From Sphaerobacter sp. (lineage in GTDB: Bacteria > Chloroflexota > Chloroflexia > Thermomicrobiales > Thermomicrobiaceae), in contig NZ_JADGHZ010000017.1 in NCBI RefSeq assembly GCF_019683595.1, positions 1 to 37,108 of the forward strand: DNA of 37,108 bases, given 5' to 3'. A program made the position numbers and the translations under genes. Positions 16,061 to 23,479 of the stretch are shown here, piece by piece (the stretch's first letter is position 1; each line of letters starts with the position of its first letter). A model generated the notes under the pieces. The model worked only from the letters and a program-made list of their open reading frames with translations, ran no database searches and was not told where the DNA came from.

Positions 16061-16579
16061 CTAGAAGCTCAAGGCACCCAGGATAAGTGCGTTCACGATG
16101 ATATAGATGATCCAGGCGATCACCGCGGTACCGATCGCGCGCCCGGTCGTGAGCTCCATTGACTGCCGGATGGCGATGATCGTGGCGACCAACACCCAGA
16201 TGCCCACCACGAACGCGAGGATCAAGCCGAGGATCGGGATCCAGGCGAGGACCAGAAGCAGACGCGGAGCCTGGGCGAAGCCGAGCGTGCGCAGGACTTC
16301 CCCATAGGTGGCGCGTGTCTCGGCCGTTGCCAGCAGGCGGGTGCCGATGAGGTAGGCCAGACCCGAGTAGATGATCCAGCCCACGAGCGCCCCGATCAGG
16401 CCGGTCACGAAGCTGGTGATACCGTCGACGCCGAGGCTGCCGATCCCGGAGGCGATTGCGGCCAGAACGACGACGACTAGGGCCTGAGTGTTGGCGTTGA
16501 CGTCCCGCTCGACCGCCTCGTATGTGGCGACGTCGAGTCTCGCGGCGCCGACTACTCGGTCGGTGATCGTTTTCTCCAT
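16061..16579 (-). CDS. Yip1-family multi-pass membrane protein
   Basis: A 172-residue integral membrane protein resembling the YIP1/DUF1282 group. After ~40 soluble residues come about five hydrophobic helices, including ALVVVVLAAIASGIGSLG, FVTGLIGALVGWIIYSGLAYLIG, LLLVLAWIPILGLILAFVVGIWVLVATIIAI and the final AWIIYIIVNALILGAL. The pattern GEVLRTLGFAQAPRLL between helices is typical of the family. The ATG at 16579 follows GGGGGG; a longer frame to 16669 has no better start. The function of bacterial members is not established. A GTCCACC-type palindrome lies upstream at 16772-16787. Confidence 0.75.
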   Translation of the reverse strand: MEKTITDRVVGAARLDVATYEAVERDVNANTQALVVVVLAAIASGIGSLGVDGITSFVTGLIGALVGWIIYSGLAYLIGTRLLATAETRATYGEVLRTLGFAQAPRLLLVLAWIPILGLILAFVVGIWVLVATIIAIRQSMELTTGRAIGTAVIAWIIYIIVNALILGALSF

Positions 16580-16771
16580 TGGACCCCCCACTTCGTCGCA
16601 GCGACATACCGATCGACTTGATGGTCCGGATGTCCCCTCATCATCGGCGGAAGCGGGCCCTTTCGTCAAGCGGTTTTCGACACGACTTGCGCGAACATTA
16701 CGTCGAGCACAGAAAAGCGCGAACGAACGACGGGGCGTGCGTTATCCGGCGCGGTGTGACCGCCTGCGAGT

Positions 16772-16787
16772 GTCCACCCAGGTGGAC
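16772..16787. promoter_or_regulatory. GTCCACCnnGGTGGAC palindrome, site 1
   Basis: GTCCACCCAGGTGGAC has perfect 7-bp arms about a 2-bp centre. It lies ~190 bp upstream of the Yip1-family start and 78 bp after the hydrolase stop. Sister sites occur at 18068-18083, 18168-18183 and 37027-37042. A dimeric regulator site is inferred. Confidence 0.5.
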
Positions 16788-16865
16788 GAGGTCGTGTGCG
16801 GTCGGTGTACCGAAGCGGGCCGGACTCCCCTACCCCGCGTCAGGAGGGCCACGTTGGTCGGTGCC

Positions 16866-18011
16866 CTAAGCGCCCGCAACGCTCGAGAGAAAATCGGCTG
16901 CGGCGGCGGTCCACTGCGGCAAGTGCGAGAAGCCCACGTGGTTCGCCTGCCGGATGAAGTGCAGGTGCTTCGGCCCACCGGCCGCGCGGTAGAGGTTCCA
17001 CGCCTCCTGCGGCGGCACGACGAGGTCGCGTCCGGCGCCGACGACCAGCAACGGCGCGCGAAGGCGCGGAGCTATGTCGAGCAAGGACATCTTCTCGACA
17101 ATGGCATCGAGTTCACCGTCGCGTGCGCCCGTAACAAGGGCAATTTCCTGCCGAACCACCGCGTTGAGATGACGGAAGTATGGAGACGGATGGAAAGGCG
17201 GCGTCAAGGCGACCACCGCGAGGATGTCGGGTGTGGCCTGCGCGAGCCTTACGGCGACCGCGCCGCCGAGACTGGCGCCAAGGAGTGCCACGCGACGCGG
17301 ATCGAGCTTGTTGTGCTCTTCGGCGAATCGGATTAGGGCCTCACCGATGTCGACTTGATCCGGGTGCCCGCTCACGTGCTCGCGGAGCTCGCCGCTACCC
17401 GGCGTGTCGATCGCCAGCGTGGCGAAGTTGCGACGGAGGAACGGATCGGACCAGTGCCCGGTCTCTTCCTTGACCGTGCTGGCGCCGTTGAGCAGGACGA
17501 CGACCGGATAGGGACCGCCGTCGCGATCGGGCACGCGCAGGTAGCCCGGGAGGCTCGTGTCGCGCCAGGGGATGTCGACCCGCAGCGCGGGCGGATCGAG
17601 CCGCGGGGCGGCGCGGCGAAACAGGTCGGCCGCCCGGCGGTAGAGGTAGTTGCGGCGGTCGAGGTTGTCGAGCTCGAAGACCTGGGCGTAGTGATAGCAG
17701 AGTGCTGCCGAGGCTTCGCACCGTGTGGCTTCAGCGTGCTCGCCGCGCGTGTGGGCGGCCCGCGCCGCGCTGAGGTACTGGCGTGCGGTTCGTACCCACG
17801 AAAGCGACCAGCCGCGGAGCCCGCGCGCACGCCGGAGGGTCGCATCGACCTGGCGCGCGCCGATGCCGCCGTAGATGAAGCGCAGGCGCGAGACGGGCGA
17901 GATGATCCCGGCACTGGCCACGCGAAAGGCCAGGTCCATGGTGCGTGGTGTGATCCGGTTCGCGATCCAGAAATGCGGCGTTATCACTGAACTGTATCCA
18001 AGCGCTGCCAT
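16866..18011 (-). CDS. alpha/beta hydrolase (FrsA/dienelactone-hydrolase-like)
   Basis: A 381-residue serine hydrolase. Residues ~50-140 form a helical N-terminal region (many Ala/Arg, YLSAARAAHTRGEHAEA), as in two-domain FrsA/2,6-dihydroxypseudooxynicotine-hydrolase-type enzymes. The alpha/beta core follows: PVVVLLNGASTVKEE (oxyanion region), LAIDTPGSGE, the nucleophile Ser247 in GASLGG, Asp329 in GRDLVVPP and His358 in NHVGF, giving a full triad. ATG 18011 lies directly after GAGGAAGGG. The open frame continues to 18524, but that part translates intergenic repeats and is unlikely to be made. Two GTCCACC palindromes lie 57 and 157 bp upstream. The substrate (ester, C-C bond or peptide) is unknown; no signal peptide is seen. 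Confidence 0.88.
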   Translation of the reverse strand: MAALGYSSVITPHFWIANRITPRTMDLAFRVASAGIISPVSRLRFIYGGIGARQVDATLRRARGLRGWSLSWVRTARQYLSAARAAHTRGEHAEATRCEASAALCYHYAQVFELDNLDRRNYLYRRAADLFRRAAPRLDPPALRVDIPWRDTSLPGYLRVPDRDGGPYPVVVLLNGASTVKEETGHWSDPFLRRNFATLAIDTPGSGELREHVSGHPDQVDIGEALIRFAEEHNKLDPRRVALLGASLGGAVAVRLAQATPDILAVVALTPPFHPSPYFRHLNAVVRQEIALVTGARDGELDAIVEKMSLLDIAPRLRAPLLVVGAGRDLVVPPQEAWNLYRAAGGPKHLHFIRQANHVGFSHLPQWTAAAADFLSSVAGA

Positions 18012-18067
18012 CCCTTCCTCGGTGTCAGGATAGCACGCGCGGCAAGGGAAGCAGGCGGGACGGTGAG

Positions 18068-18083
18068 GTCTACCCGGGTGGAC
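18068..18083. promoter_or_regulatory. GTCCACCnnGGTGGAC palindrome, site 2
   Basis: GTCTACCCGGGTGGAC has one mismatch to the palindrome. It lies 57 bp upstream of the hydrolase ATG, centred about 55 bp before the likely transcription start given by a minus-strand TATCCT at 18032-18027. That spacing suits an activator or a co-operative repressor pair with site 3. Confidence 0.5.
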
Positions 18084-18167
18084 TCGTCGGCGGGCTGTCG
18101 TGCGTGCGGAGTAGCCACCGCTCAGGAAATACGCAACTCCGGGGCCGCCGGTGCGCCAACGGGCTGC

Positions 18168-18183
18168 GTCCACCCGGGTGGAC
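18168..18183. promoter_or_regulatory. GTCCACCnnGGTGGAC palindrome, site 3
   Basis: GTCCACCCGGGTGGAC is a perfect 16-bp palindrome exactly 100 bp from site 2, upstream of the same hydrolase gene. Confidence 0.55.
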
Positions 18184-18321
18184 GCCGGACGCCGGCGCGG
18201 CGAGGGTGCACAACTCAGCGAAGGTCGCGAACAGGTAGGGCACGGGCGAGGCGGCCGTCCATGGTGGCGATGAACTTCGACGGAGGAGGAGCGTCTCGTC
18301 GTTAGCCGCTCCCATGGTGCT

Positions 18322-18462
18322 GGCATCCTGAGCGGAGCCTGTCGGCGCGGGCGCGGCGGCCGTCGGAGCGAAGGATCTCCCACGGGTGCGCGCTCCGACG
18401 CGAGATCCTTCGCTGCGCCGGGGCGGCTGGCCGCCGCCCGCGGCTCCGTCATCCTGAGCGGA
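18322..18462. repeat. TGTCATCC-type intergenic element, copy 2
   Basis: It begins with GGCATCCTGAGCGGAGCC and ends with GTCATCCTGAGCGGA in the same orientation. Inside, AGCGAAGGATCTC (18367-18379) pairs with GAGATCCTTCGCT (18402-18414), and CGTCGGAGCG (18361) pairs alternatively with CGCTCCGACG (18391), allowing competing hairpins. It may be two nested or tandem element copies. Confidence 0.6.
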
Positions 18463-18723
18463 ACCGCGACGGCGGTGGCGGCGCTGCTCTGGATGCCACG
18501 GACATGACATCCGTGGCGGCTCAAGTCAGGCAGGTAGGCGCGCGACGACGGTGGCTGCTCCCCACAACATGGTAGGGGTGCTCCGGTGGTGACGGGTCAG
18601 GTGGATGCCCTTCCATCCGGACGCGACAGAAGAGTACGGATTCGGACTTGGCCGCGGGCGAGAAAACCCACTGCCAGGCGGGAAGCGTGTTTGGACGCAT
18701 GTAGGACGATTGGCACAGAGCGC

Positions 18724-18752
18724 TTGGCGGTCGGGCAGGGGCGCGGTATACT
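18724..18752 (+). promoter_or_regulatory. promoter of the CopZ-like gene
   Basis: TTGGCG (18724-18729) and TATACT (18747-18752) are separated by exactly 17 bp. Transcription would start near 18759, immediately before the copper-type operator at 18763-18779. Confidence 0.75.
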
Positions 18753-18762
18753 GTGGGATGGA

Positions 18763-18779
18763 ATACCCCATGGGGGTAT
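18763..18779 (+). promoter_or_regulatory. CsoR-type copper operator
   Basis: ATACCCCATGGGGGTAT is an inverted repeat of the ATACCCC/GGGGTAT kind bound by the copper-sensing repressor CsoR in known bacteria. It begins about 4 nt after the predicted transcription start, so a bound repressor would block initiation or early elongation. No csoR gene lies in the window. Confidence 0.7.
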
Positions 18780-18826
18780 CGATTGGACAGTGGATCGCAG
18801 CGGTTGCTGCTGATGGAGGCGGTTGC

Positions 18827-19033
18827 ATGGTCGAACGGGTGTATCGCGTACCGGACGTAAGTTGCATGCATTGCGTGAACGCCATCACGCAGGCGCTGAG
18901 CCGCATCCCGGGCGTGGAGGCGGTGCAGGTCGACCTCGAGACGAAGCTCGTGACGGTGCAGGCCGGTGAGAGCGTGTCCGACGCGGATATCCGCGCCGGG
19001 ATCGAAGAGGCCGGATACGACATCGCGGCGTAG
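18827..19033 (+). CDS. copZ: CopZ-like heavy-metal-associated (HMA) metallochaperone
   Basis: A 68-residue single HMA-domain protein. The metal-binding site is VSCMHC near residues 10-15, where two Cys would bind Cu(I). The fold continues through VNAITQALSRIPGVEAVQVDLETKLVTV to EEAGYDIAA, the usual beta-alpha-beta-beta-alpha-beta pattern, and the length is normal for CopZ. ATG 18827 has GGAGG 7 nt upstream; longer in-frame starts lie inside the operator and leader. The promoter and CsoR-type operator directly upstream support a copper role. It is monocistronic here: no copper ATPase or csoR follows, and a hairpin at 19044-19085 ends the unit. It presumably hands copper to an exporter encoded elsewhere. 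Confidence 0.9.
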   Translation: MVERVYRVPDVSCMHCVNAITQALSRIPGVEAVQVDLETKLVTVQAGESVSDADIRAGIEEAGYDIAA

Positions 19034-19043
19034 CTACCATCGC

Positions 19044-19085
19044 GGAGGGGCGGCGCAGCGGGGCAGCGGCCCCCCGCCACCCTCC
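19044..19085 (+). terminator. hairpin after copZ
   Basis: GGAGGG (19044-19049) pairs with CCCTCC (19080-19085) around an inner GC-rich stem (GGGGC/GCCCC region near 19060-19075). It starts 10 nt after the copZ stop and lacks a T-run. Confidence 0.5.
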
Positions 19086-19176
19086 GATCCCCGTCGTCTC
19101 TCACACATTCTTCCACCCAGATCCTATCATATTGCCCCGGTGGCCCGGAGATTCAGTCGTCATTCTAGATGCAACG

Positions 19177-19185
19177 TGGTACAAT
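19177..19185 (+). promoter_or_regulatory. extended -10 promoter of the GGDEF-STAND gene
   Basis: TGG-TACAAT gives an extended -10 (TGn plus a 5-of-6 -10 box) with no good -35 at 16-18 bp, as expected for extended -10 promoters. The start would be near 19192, giving a ~57-nt leader. Confidence 0.5.
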
Positions 19186-19225
19186 GCTGTCACGGTTTGA
19201 CTGAGATGAAGGCGTGCGTGTCGCG

Positions 19226-19246
19226 CTGGACCTCCGGGGAGTCCAG
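19226..19246 (+). promoter_or_regulatory. hairpin overlapping the ribosome binding site
   Basis: CTGGAC (19226-19231) pairs with GTCCAG (19241-19246) around a 9-nt loop. The likely ribosome binding site GGGGAG (19236-19241) lies in the loop and stem, 7 nt before ATG 19249. The structure could limit translation of the diguanylate cyclase. Confidence 0.45.
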
Positions 19247-19248
19247 TG

Positions 19249-21978
19249 ATGCCATCTGTCAGCGACGATCGGGCCAGGCCAGAGGGAACCGACCGGGATC
19301 CGCTGACCGGAGCGGTCTCCCGCGCGTTGCTCGACGACGTCCTGGCGCAGCAGGTTGCGACCTCGCGAGCGACAGGGCGGCCGCTCTCGGTGGCTGTCCT
19401 CGATCTGGACTACTTCAAGAGCGTCAACGATGCCTACGGTCACCTGCGGGGAGACCGTGTCCTCCGGGCGCTGGTTGAACGGCTGCAGGCCGGTATCCGG
19501 AAGACGGATCGGCTGTTCCGCTTCGGTGGGGATGAGTTCGTGCTGGTGCTCCCCGGGACGTCAGCGGAGGAGGCCGCCGCGATCGCATCACGGCTCCTCG
19601 CGTTGGTGGAGACGAAGCCCTTTGGCGGGGATCCGCCGCTGACGCTCAGTCTCTCGCTGGGAATCGCCACCTTCCCCCATGACGCCGAGACGCCGGATGC
19701 ACTGCTCGATGTGGCCGACCGCCGCCGGTTCGGCGCGAAGCGAGCCGGGCGCGGCCGCGCGCTGACGGGGCGGGGAGTGGTGCTGCCCGCCCGCGTGCCC
19801 CGCGCCCTCCTACCGGCGGCAGCGCCCGTTGTATGGAGCGATTCGGATCTGATCGGCCGGGAAACCGAGGTCAACGAGATCCTGGAACGGCTCGGGCGTG
19901 CCCGGCTGCTGACACTGACCGGCCCGGCCGGAATTGGGAAGACGCGGCTGGCGCGGCACATCCTGGCGCTGCTGCGCGGCGCGTTCGCCGACGGGGTCGT
20001 CTACGTGCCGGTCGCACACGTCGTCGAGCCGTCGATGGTGCCGGCTGTCCTCTCCGCGGCGCTGGGGTTCGCCGTCCCGACCGGGCAGAGCGGCCGGGAA
20101 CCGTCGGCCGAGGCGCTGCGAGCGCGCGAGCAACTGGTGGTCATCGACCACTTCGACCGGCTGCGGGACGCCGCACCGTTACTGACGGAGCTCCTGGCTG
20201 CCGCGCCCGGTCTCAAGATCCTGGTCACGTGCCGGCGCCCGCTGCGCCTCTACGGCGAGCATGTCTACCCGGTGCCGCCGCTGGTGGTCGGCGACTCGGA
20301 GGCGGCGCCCGCTGTAGCCCTGTTCCGCGCCCGCGCCCGCTTCCGCTCCGATGATCATCCTCCGGTAGGGGAGGGGGAGGCCGTGGCGGCGCTCTGCGCC
20401 CGGCTGGGCGGGTTGCCACTGGCGATCGAGCTCGCGGCGGCGTGGACGGCACGCTTCCCGGTCGAGCACCTGCTGGCATCGCTGCCGGGTGGCGGCGAGC
20501 CGGGGGAGGAGGTGAGCCCCGGCGACGCGCTCCGCGTCCTGCTTGATTGGAGCTACCGGGAGTTGACCCCTGAGCAGCGGCGGCGCTGGGCTCGGCTGGC
20601 GGTCTTCGCGGGCGGCTGGTCGGTCGAGGCCGCGCGGGCGGTCGTGGAGGCGCCATCCGCGGGGATCGCGGAGGTCGCAGCCGCCCTGGATGCGCTGGCC
20701 GAGGTCGGTTTGATCCGGCCGGTCACCGACGCGGCGCACTCGCCCCGGTTCATCATGCCGCAGGCGATCCGGGAGGAGGCGCTGGCACGGCTGGAGGCGA
20801 CCGGGGAGGCGGACGGGATCCGCAACCGGCACGCGGCGTGGTATCTGGCGCTCGCCGAAATTGCTGCCGCGCAGCACCGTGGCGCGGACCACAAGCGCTG
20901 GCTCGATCGGCTCGACGAGGAGTACGCGAACCTGCGCGCCGGGCTCCGACATGCGCTCACGCAAGGCGACATCAATACTGCCGCGCGACTCGCAGCGGCC
21001 CTGTGGCGCTTCTGGGAGCGCCGCGGCTGGGCGGCCGAGGGTCGGGCCTGGATCGCCGCGATCCTGGAGCACCGGGAGTCGCTCCCACCGGAGGTCGAGG
21101 CGGAGGTGCTCAACGGAGCCGGAGTGCTGGCCTGGTTCCAGGGGGATCTGGCGGAGGCGCGCGACCGGCTGGAAGCCAGCCTGGCGATCTCAACGCGCCT
21201 GGGCGACGCCGCGGCGCTGTCGCGGGATCTGAACAACCTCGGGCTGGTGCTCCGGCAGCAGGGGGACTATGCCGCTGCCGAGGCGCATTTTACCCGCTGC
21301 CTCGAGGTGCAGCGTGCAGCGGAAGATGCCTGGGGGCAGTCGATTACGCTCGGGAATCTCGCCGAGCTGGCGGTGCTGCGCGGCGACGGCCCTGCCGCCC
21401 GCCGGATGGCGGCGGAGTGCCTCGCCATCGCCCGCAATGCGGACGATCAGCGGCTGCGTGCGCTGGCGCTCTGTACGACCGGCGTCGTCCTGCTCGACCA
21501 GGGCGAACCGGAGCGGGCGCGGGCGGCGCTCGACGAGAGCCTGGCACTGGCTGAGAGCCTTGCCGATCCGCGGACGACCGCGCGCTGCCTGACCGGCCTC
21601 GGTGTGGTGGCGCTGATGCAAGGGCGGAGCGCCGCGGCGGCGGACCTGCTCGGCCGCGCGCTGGATCTGTGGTCACAGATCGGGGATCGCCTCGGTCTCT
21701 TGGAGGCCCTCGGCTGCCTCGCCGGGGTGGCCGGTACCGTTGGCGACGTACTGGATGCCGCCAGGCTCTACGGGGCCGTCGAAGCCGTGCACCGGGGAGC
21801 GGGCGCGCCCGGGCCGCTCCTGCTGCGCAGCGCGTTGGCGCGGGTCGAGGCGGGCATCAAGGAGCGAGTCGACCCCGAGGCGTGGTCCACGGCCTGGCGT
21901 GAGGGGCAGTCCCTGACACTGGAGCATGCGCTGGCGGTCGCGCGCACGGTGGCACGCGGGGCCGCGCCGGCTGCTTGA
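19249..21978 (+). CDS. GGDEF diguanylate cyclase fused to STAND NTPase and TPR domains
   Basis: A 909-residue fusion. Residues ~15-170 are a GGDEF domain expected to make c-di-GMP from two GTP: LDLDYFKSVND (metal/substrate site), RFGGDEF with the signature at 93-97, and an RxxD inhibitory I-site (RKTD, ~84-87). Residues ~200-540 are a STAND/NB-ARC-like NTPase: Walker A GPAGIGKTR (~225-233), Walker B LVVIDHFD, sensor-like ILVTCR, GLPLAIELAAA and a winged-helix-like region with LDWSYRELTPEQRR. Residues ~590-850 are TPR-like helical repeats (LNNLGLVLRQQGDYAAAEAHF and relatives). No membrane helix or HTH is seen. ATG 19249 fits GGGGAG. The usual relatives carry a class III nucleotide cyclase in front of this NTPase-TPR unit; here a diguanylate cyclase takes that place. 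A longer paralogue is at 32304-35774. Confidence 0.9.
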   Translation: MPSVSDDRARPEGTDRDPLTGAVSRALLDDVLAQQVATSRATGRPLSVAVLDLDYFKSVNDAYGHLRGDRVLRALVERLQAGIRKTDRLFRFGGDEFVLVLPGTSAEEAAAIASRLLALVETKPFGGDPPLTLSLSLGIATFPHDAETPDALLDVADRRRFGAKRAGRGRALTGRGVVLPARVPRALLPAAAPVVWSDSDLIGRETEVNEILERLGRARLLTLTGPAGIGKTRLARHILALLRGAFADGVVYVPVAHVVEPSMVPAVLSAALGFAVPTGQSGREPSAEALRAREQLVVIDHFDRLRDAAPLLTELLAAAPGLKILVTCRRPLRLYGEHVYPVPPLVVGDSEAAPAVALFRARARFRSDDHPPVGEGEAVAALCARLGGLPLAIELAAAWTARFPVEHLLASLPGGGEPGEEVSPGDALRVLLDWSYRELTPEQRRRWARLAVFAGGWSVEAARAVVEAPSAGIAEVAAALDALAEVGLIRPVTDAAHSPRFIMPQAIREEALARLEATGEADGIRNRHAAWYLALAEIAAAQHRGADHKRWLDRLDEEYANLRAGLRHALTQGDINTAARLAAALWRFWERRGWAAEGRAWIAAILEHRESLPPEVEAEVLNGAGVLAWFQGDLAEARDRLEASLAISTRLGDAAALSRDLNNLGLVLRQQGDYAAAEAHFTRCLEVQRAAEDAWGQSITLGNLAELAVLRGDGPAARRMAAECLAIARNADDQRLRALALCTTGVVLLDQGEPERARAALDESLALAESLADPRTTARCLTGLGVVALMQGRSAAAADLLGRALDLWSQIGDRLGLLEALGCLAGVAGTVGDVLDAARLYGAVEAVHRGAGAPGPLLLRSALARVEAGIKERVDPEAWSTAWREGQSLTLEHALAVARTVARGAAPAA

Positions 21979-22006
21979 GTCGCCCCGCCCGTGCATAGGT
22001 GCGTGG

Positions 22007-22249
22007 CTAGCGTTGGATGTCCTGGCCCGGCTCGCCGTAGCCCGGTTCGCGCGACCCTTCGGCCGGTTGCACCGGCGGGTGTCCTCGATCCTCCTGGCCC
22101 TCGACGGCATCCGGAGCGTGCGACTCGCCCTGCACCGGGCCGGGGATGCCGCGGCCGGAGCTGTGAGTCTTCGAGGAGGGGAAGACGCCCGAGTCGCGCT
22201 TCGGGGGTCCGTTCCGCTCGCCCTCTGCATCACGCCGGTGTTCGCTCAT
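22007..22249 (-). CDS. small disordered protein downstream of the YihY gene
   Basis: An 80-residue Gly/Pro/Glu/Arg-rich, highly polar protein with no hydrophobic core, signal or known motif; it is probably disordered. It begins MSEHRRDAEGERNG and ends GEPGQDIQR. ATG 22249 has a strong AAAGGAG about 7 nt upstream, the main reason to call it. It starts 50 nt after the YihY-family stop on the same strand, so the two are likely one transcript. The open frame continues upstream through the YihY gene in another frame, but only this start has a ribosome binding site. Function unknown. Confidence 0.6.
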   Translation of the reverse strand: MSEHRRDAEGERNGPPKRDSGVFPSSKTHSSGRGIPGPVQGESHAPDAVEGQEDRGHPPVQPAEGSREPGYGEPGQDIQR

Positions 22250-22299
22250 CCCGTGCTCCTTTCCGACGTGCCGCTCCAGCGCGGCACGCGCTGATTCGA

Positions 22300-23409
22300 T
22301 CATGCTCGCCCGAGCGGCCGACGGCTGAACATGCGGCTGAACGCGCCGAGGATTGCCGCCACGAACAGCGACGCCAGCGAGATCACGACCGCCACCACCG
22401 CGCCGCGCGAGGGTGCCGGCATCCGCGGTTCCTCCCGTGCCGGGTCGCCGGACAGCCCGACTTCCGCGGGTGACTTGCCTTCGCGCTGCGCCAGCTCTCG
22501 TGCCCGCCGTTGTGCCATTTCCGGGTCTTCCTGTCGCTCGGGGTGCGCTGCCTTGTCGCGAATGACCTTCGGGTCGTAGCGCTTGTCGATGACCGCGTTC
22601 ACCTCGCACCCGAGGAGGAGGACGATACTCGACACGTAGAGGAACAAGAGCAGGACGACGAGCCCGCCGAGGATGCCGTACGCGCTCCCCGGATCGGAGA
22701 AGTTCAGGTACAGGCTGAAGCCGAAAGTGGCGACCAGCCACAGGAGCGTGGCGAAGATGGCGCCTGGAGAGATCCAGCGGAAGGTCTGCTGAATCGCGGG
22801 CCCGGCCCAGTACAGGATGGCCAGGGCCAGCATCATGAAGATGACAATGGCCGGCCAGCGGACGATGTTCCAGACCAGGGTGAACGCGTTGCCGAGACCC
22901 GCGGAGTTCGCGATCCAGAGGCCGATCCGCTGCCCGAAGACGAACAGGACAAAGGCGCCGATGACGAGTACTGCCAGGCCAATCGTCAGCCCAATGGATA
23001 ACAGACGCTTCTTGACGAACCCCCGGGTGTCCGCGACATCGTAGGCGCGGTTGAACAGGGAGATCATCGTGTTGAGCGCGCCCGAGGCGGACCAGATGGC
23101 CAGCACGAATCCGAAGGACAGCAGCCCGGCGCTGCTCTGGTCCTGGATACCGCCGAGGATGATCTCGACCGTGTCGTACACCGAGGCCGGGAGACCCTCC
23201 TGCGCGAGCGACAGCAGTTGAGCGAAGACGTCCACCCCGGTGTACCGTGCGACGAGCCCTGAAAGCGCTGCAAAGAAGATCAGCAACGGGGGCAGCGAGA
23301 AAACGATCTGGTAGGCGGCCTGGGCGGCCATTCCGGTGACGTCGTCGTCCGAGAATTCATGGACGACCTCCTTGCCCACTGCCTTGTAATCGACCTCCCG
23401 GAGCTGCAT
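22300..23409 (-). CDS. YihY/BrkB family inner-membrane protein
   Basis: A 369-residue YihY/virulence-factor BrkB family protein, once mistaken for RNase BN. The family N-terminus is present: EFSDDDVTGMAAQAAYQIVFSLPPLLIFFAAL near residues 18-50. GLLSFGFVLAIWSASGALNTMISLFNRAYD follows, then four further membrane helices. The core ends with GSAYGILGGLVVLLLFLYVSSIVLLLGCEVNAVI, a hallmark. Unusually, a ~70-residue charged linker follows and then one more helix (GAVVAVVISLASLFVAAILGAF) with a basic end. ATG 23409 has AGAGGAGG 8 nt upstream. The molecular role of the family is unsettled. A small disordered gene follows. Confidence 0.9.
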   Translation of the reverse strand: MQLREVDYKAVGKEVVHEFSDDDVTGMAAQAAYQIVFSLPPLLIFFAALSGLVARYTGVDVFAQLLSLAQEGLPASVYDTVEIILGGIQDQSSAGLLSFGFVLAIWSASGALNTMISLFNRAYDVADTRGFVKKRLLSIGLTIGLAVLVIGAFVLFVFGQRIGLWIANSAGLGNAFTLVWNIVRWPAIVIFMMLALAILYWAGPAIQQTFRWISPGAIFATLLWLVATFGFSLYLNFSDPGSAYGILGGLVVLLLFLYVSSIVLLLGCEVNAVIDKRYDPKVIRDKAAHPERQEDPEMAQRRARELAQREGKSPAEVGLSGDPAREEPRMPAPSRGAVVAVVISLASLFVAAILGAFSRMFSRRPLGRA

Positions 23410-23479
23410 GCCGCTCACCTCCTCTCCGGTGATTGCTGGAGGGAGTGCAAGGGTCGTTCCAGGGCGGCGGGGTGAGGCG

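Larger units (their letters stand above)
18012..18723. other. gene-free stretch with operators and repeats
   Basis: About 700 bp between the hydrolase and the copZ promoter without a supported gene. It holds a possible minus-strand -10 TATCCT (18032-18027), two 16-bp palindromes exactly 100 bp apart, and a TGTCATCC-family repeat. Bases 18463-18723 show nothing further I can assign. Confidence 0.6.

Noticed and set aside
18012-18524. N-terminal extension of the alpha/beta hydrolase
   Set aside because: It translates the intergenic repeat and palindromes; ATG 18011 has its own ribosome binding site and the conserved region begins after it.
23230-23245. GTCCACCCCGGTGTAC, similar to the 16-bp palindrome
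   Set aside because: Lies inside the YihY-family coding sequence and has a broken right arm; likely chance in GC-rich coding DNA. A CCACCCGGGTGG at about 12744 inside the reductase gene was set aside for the same reason.
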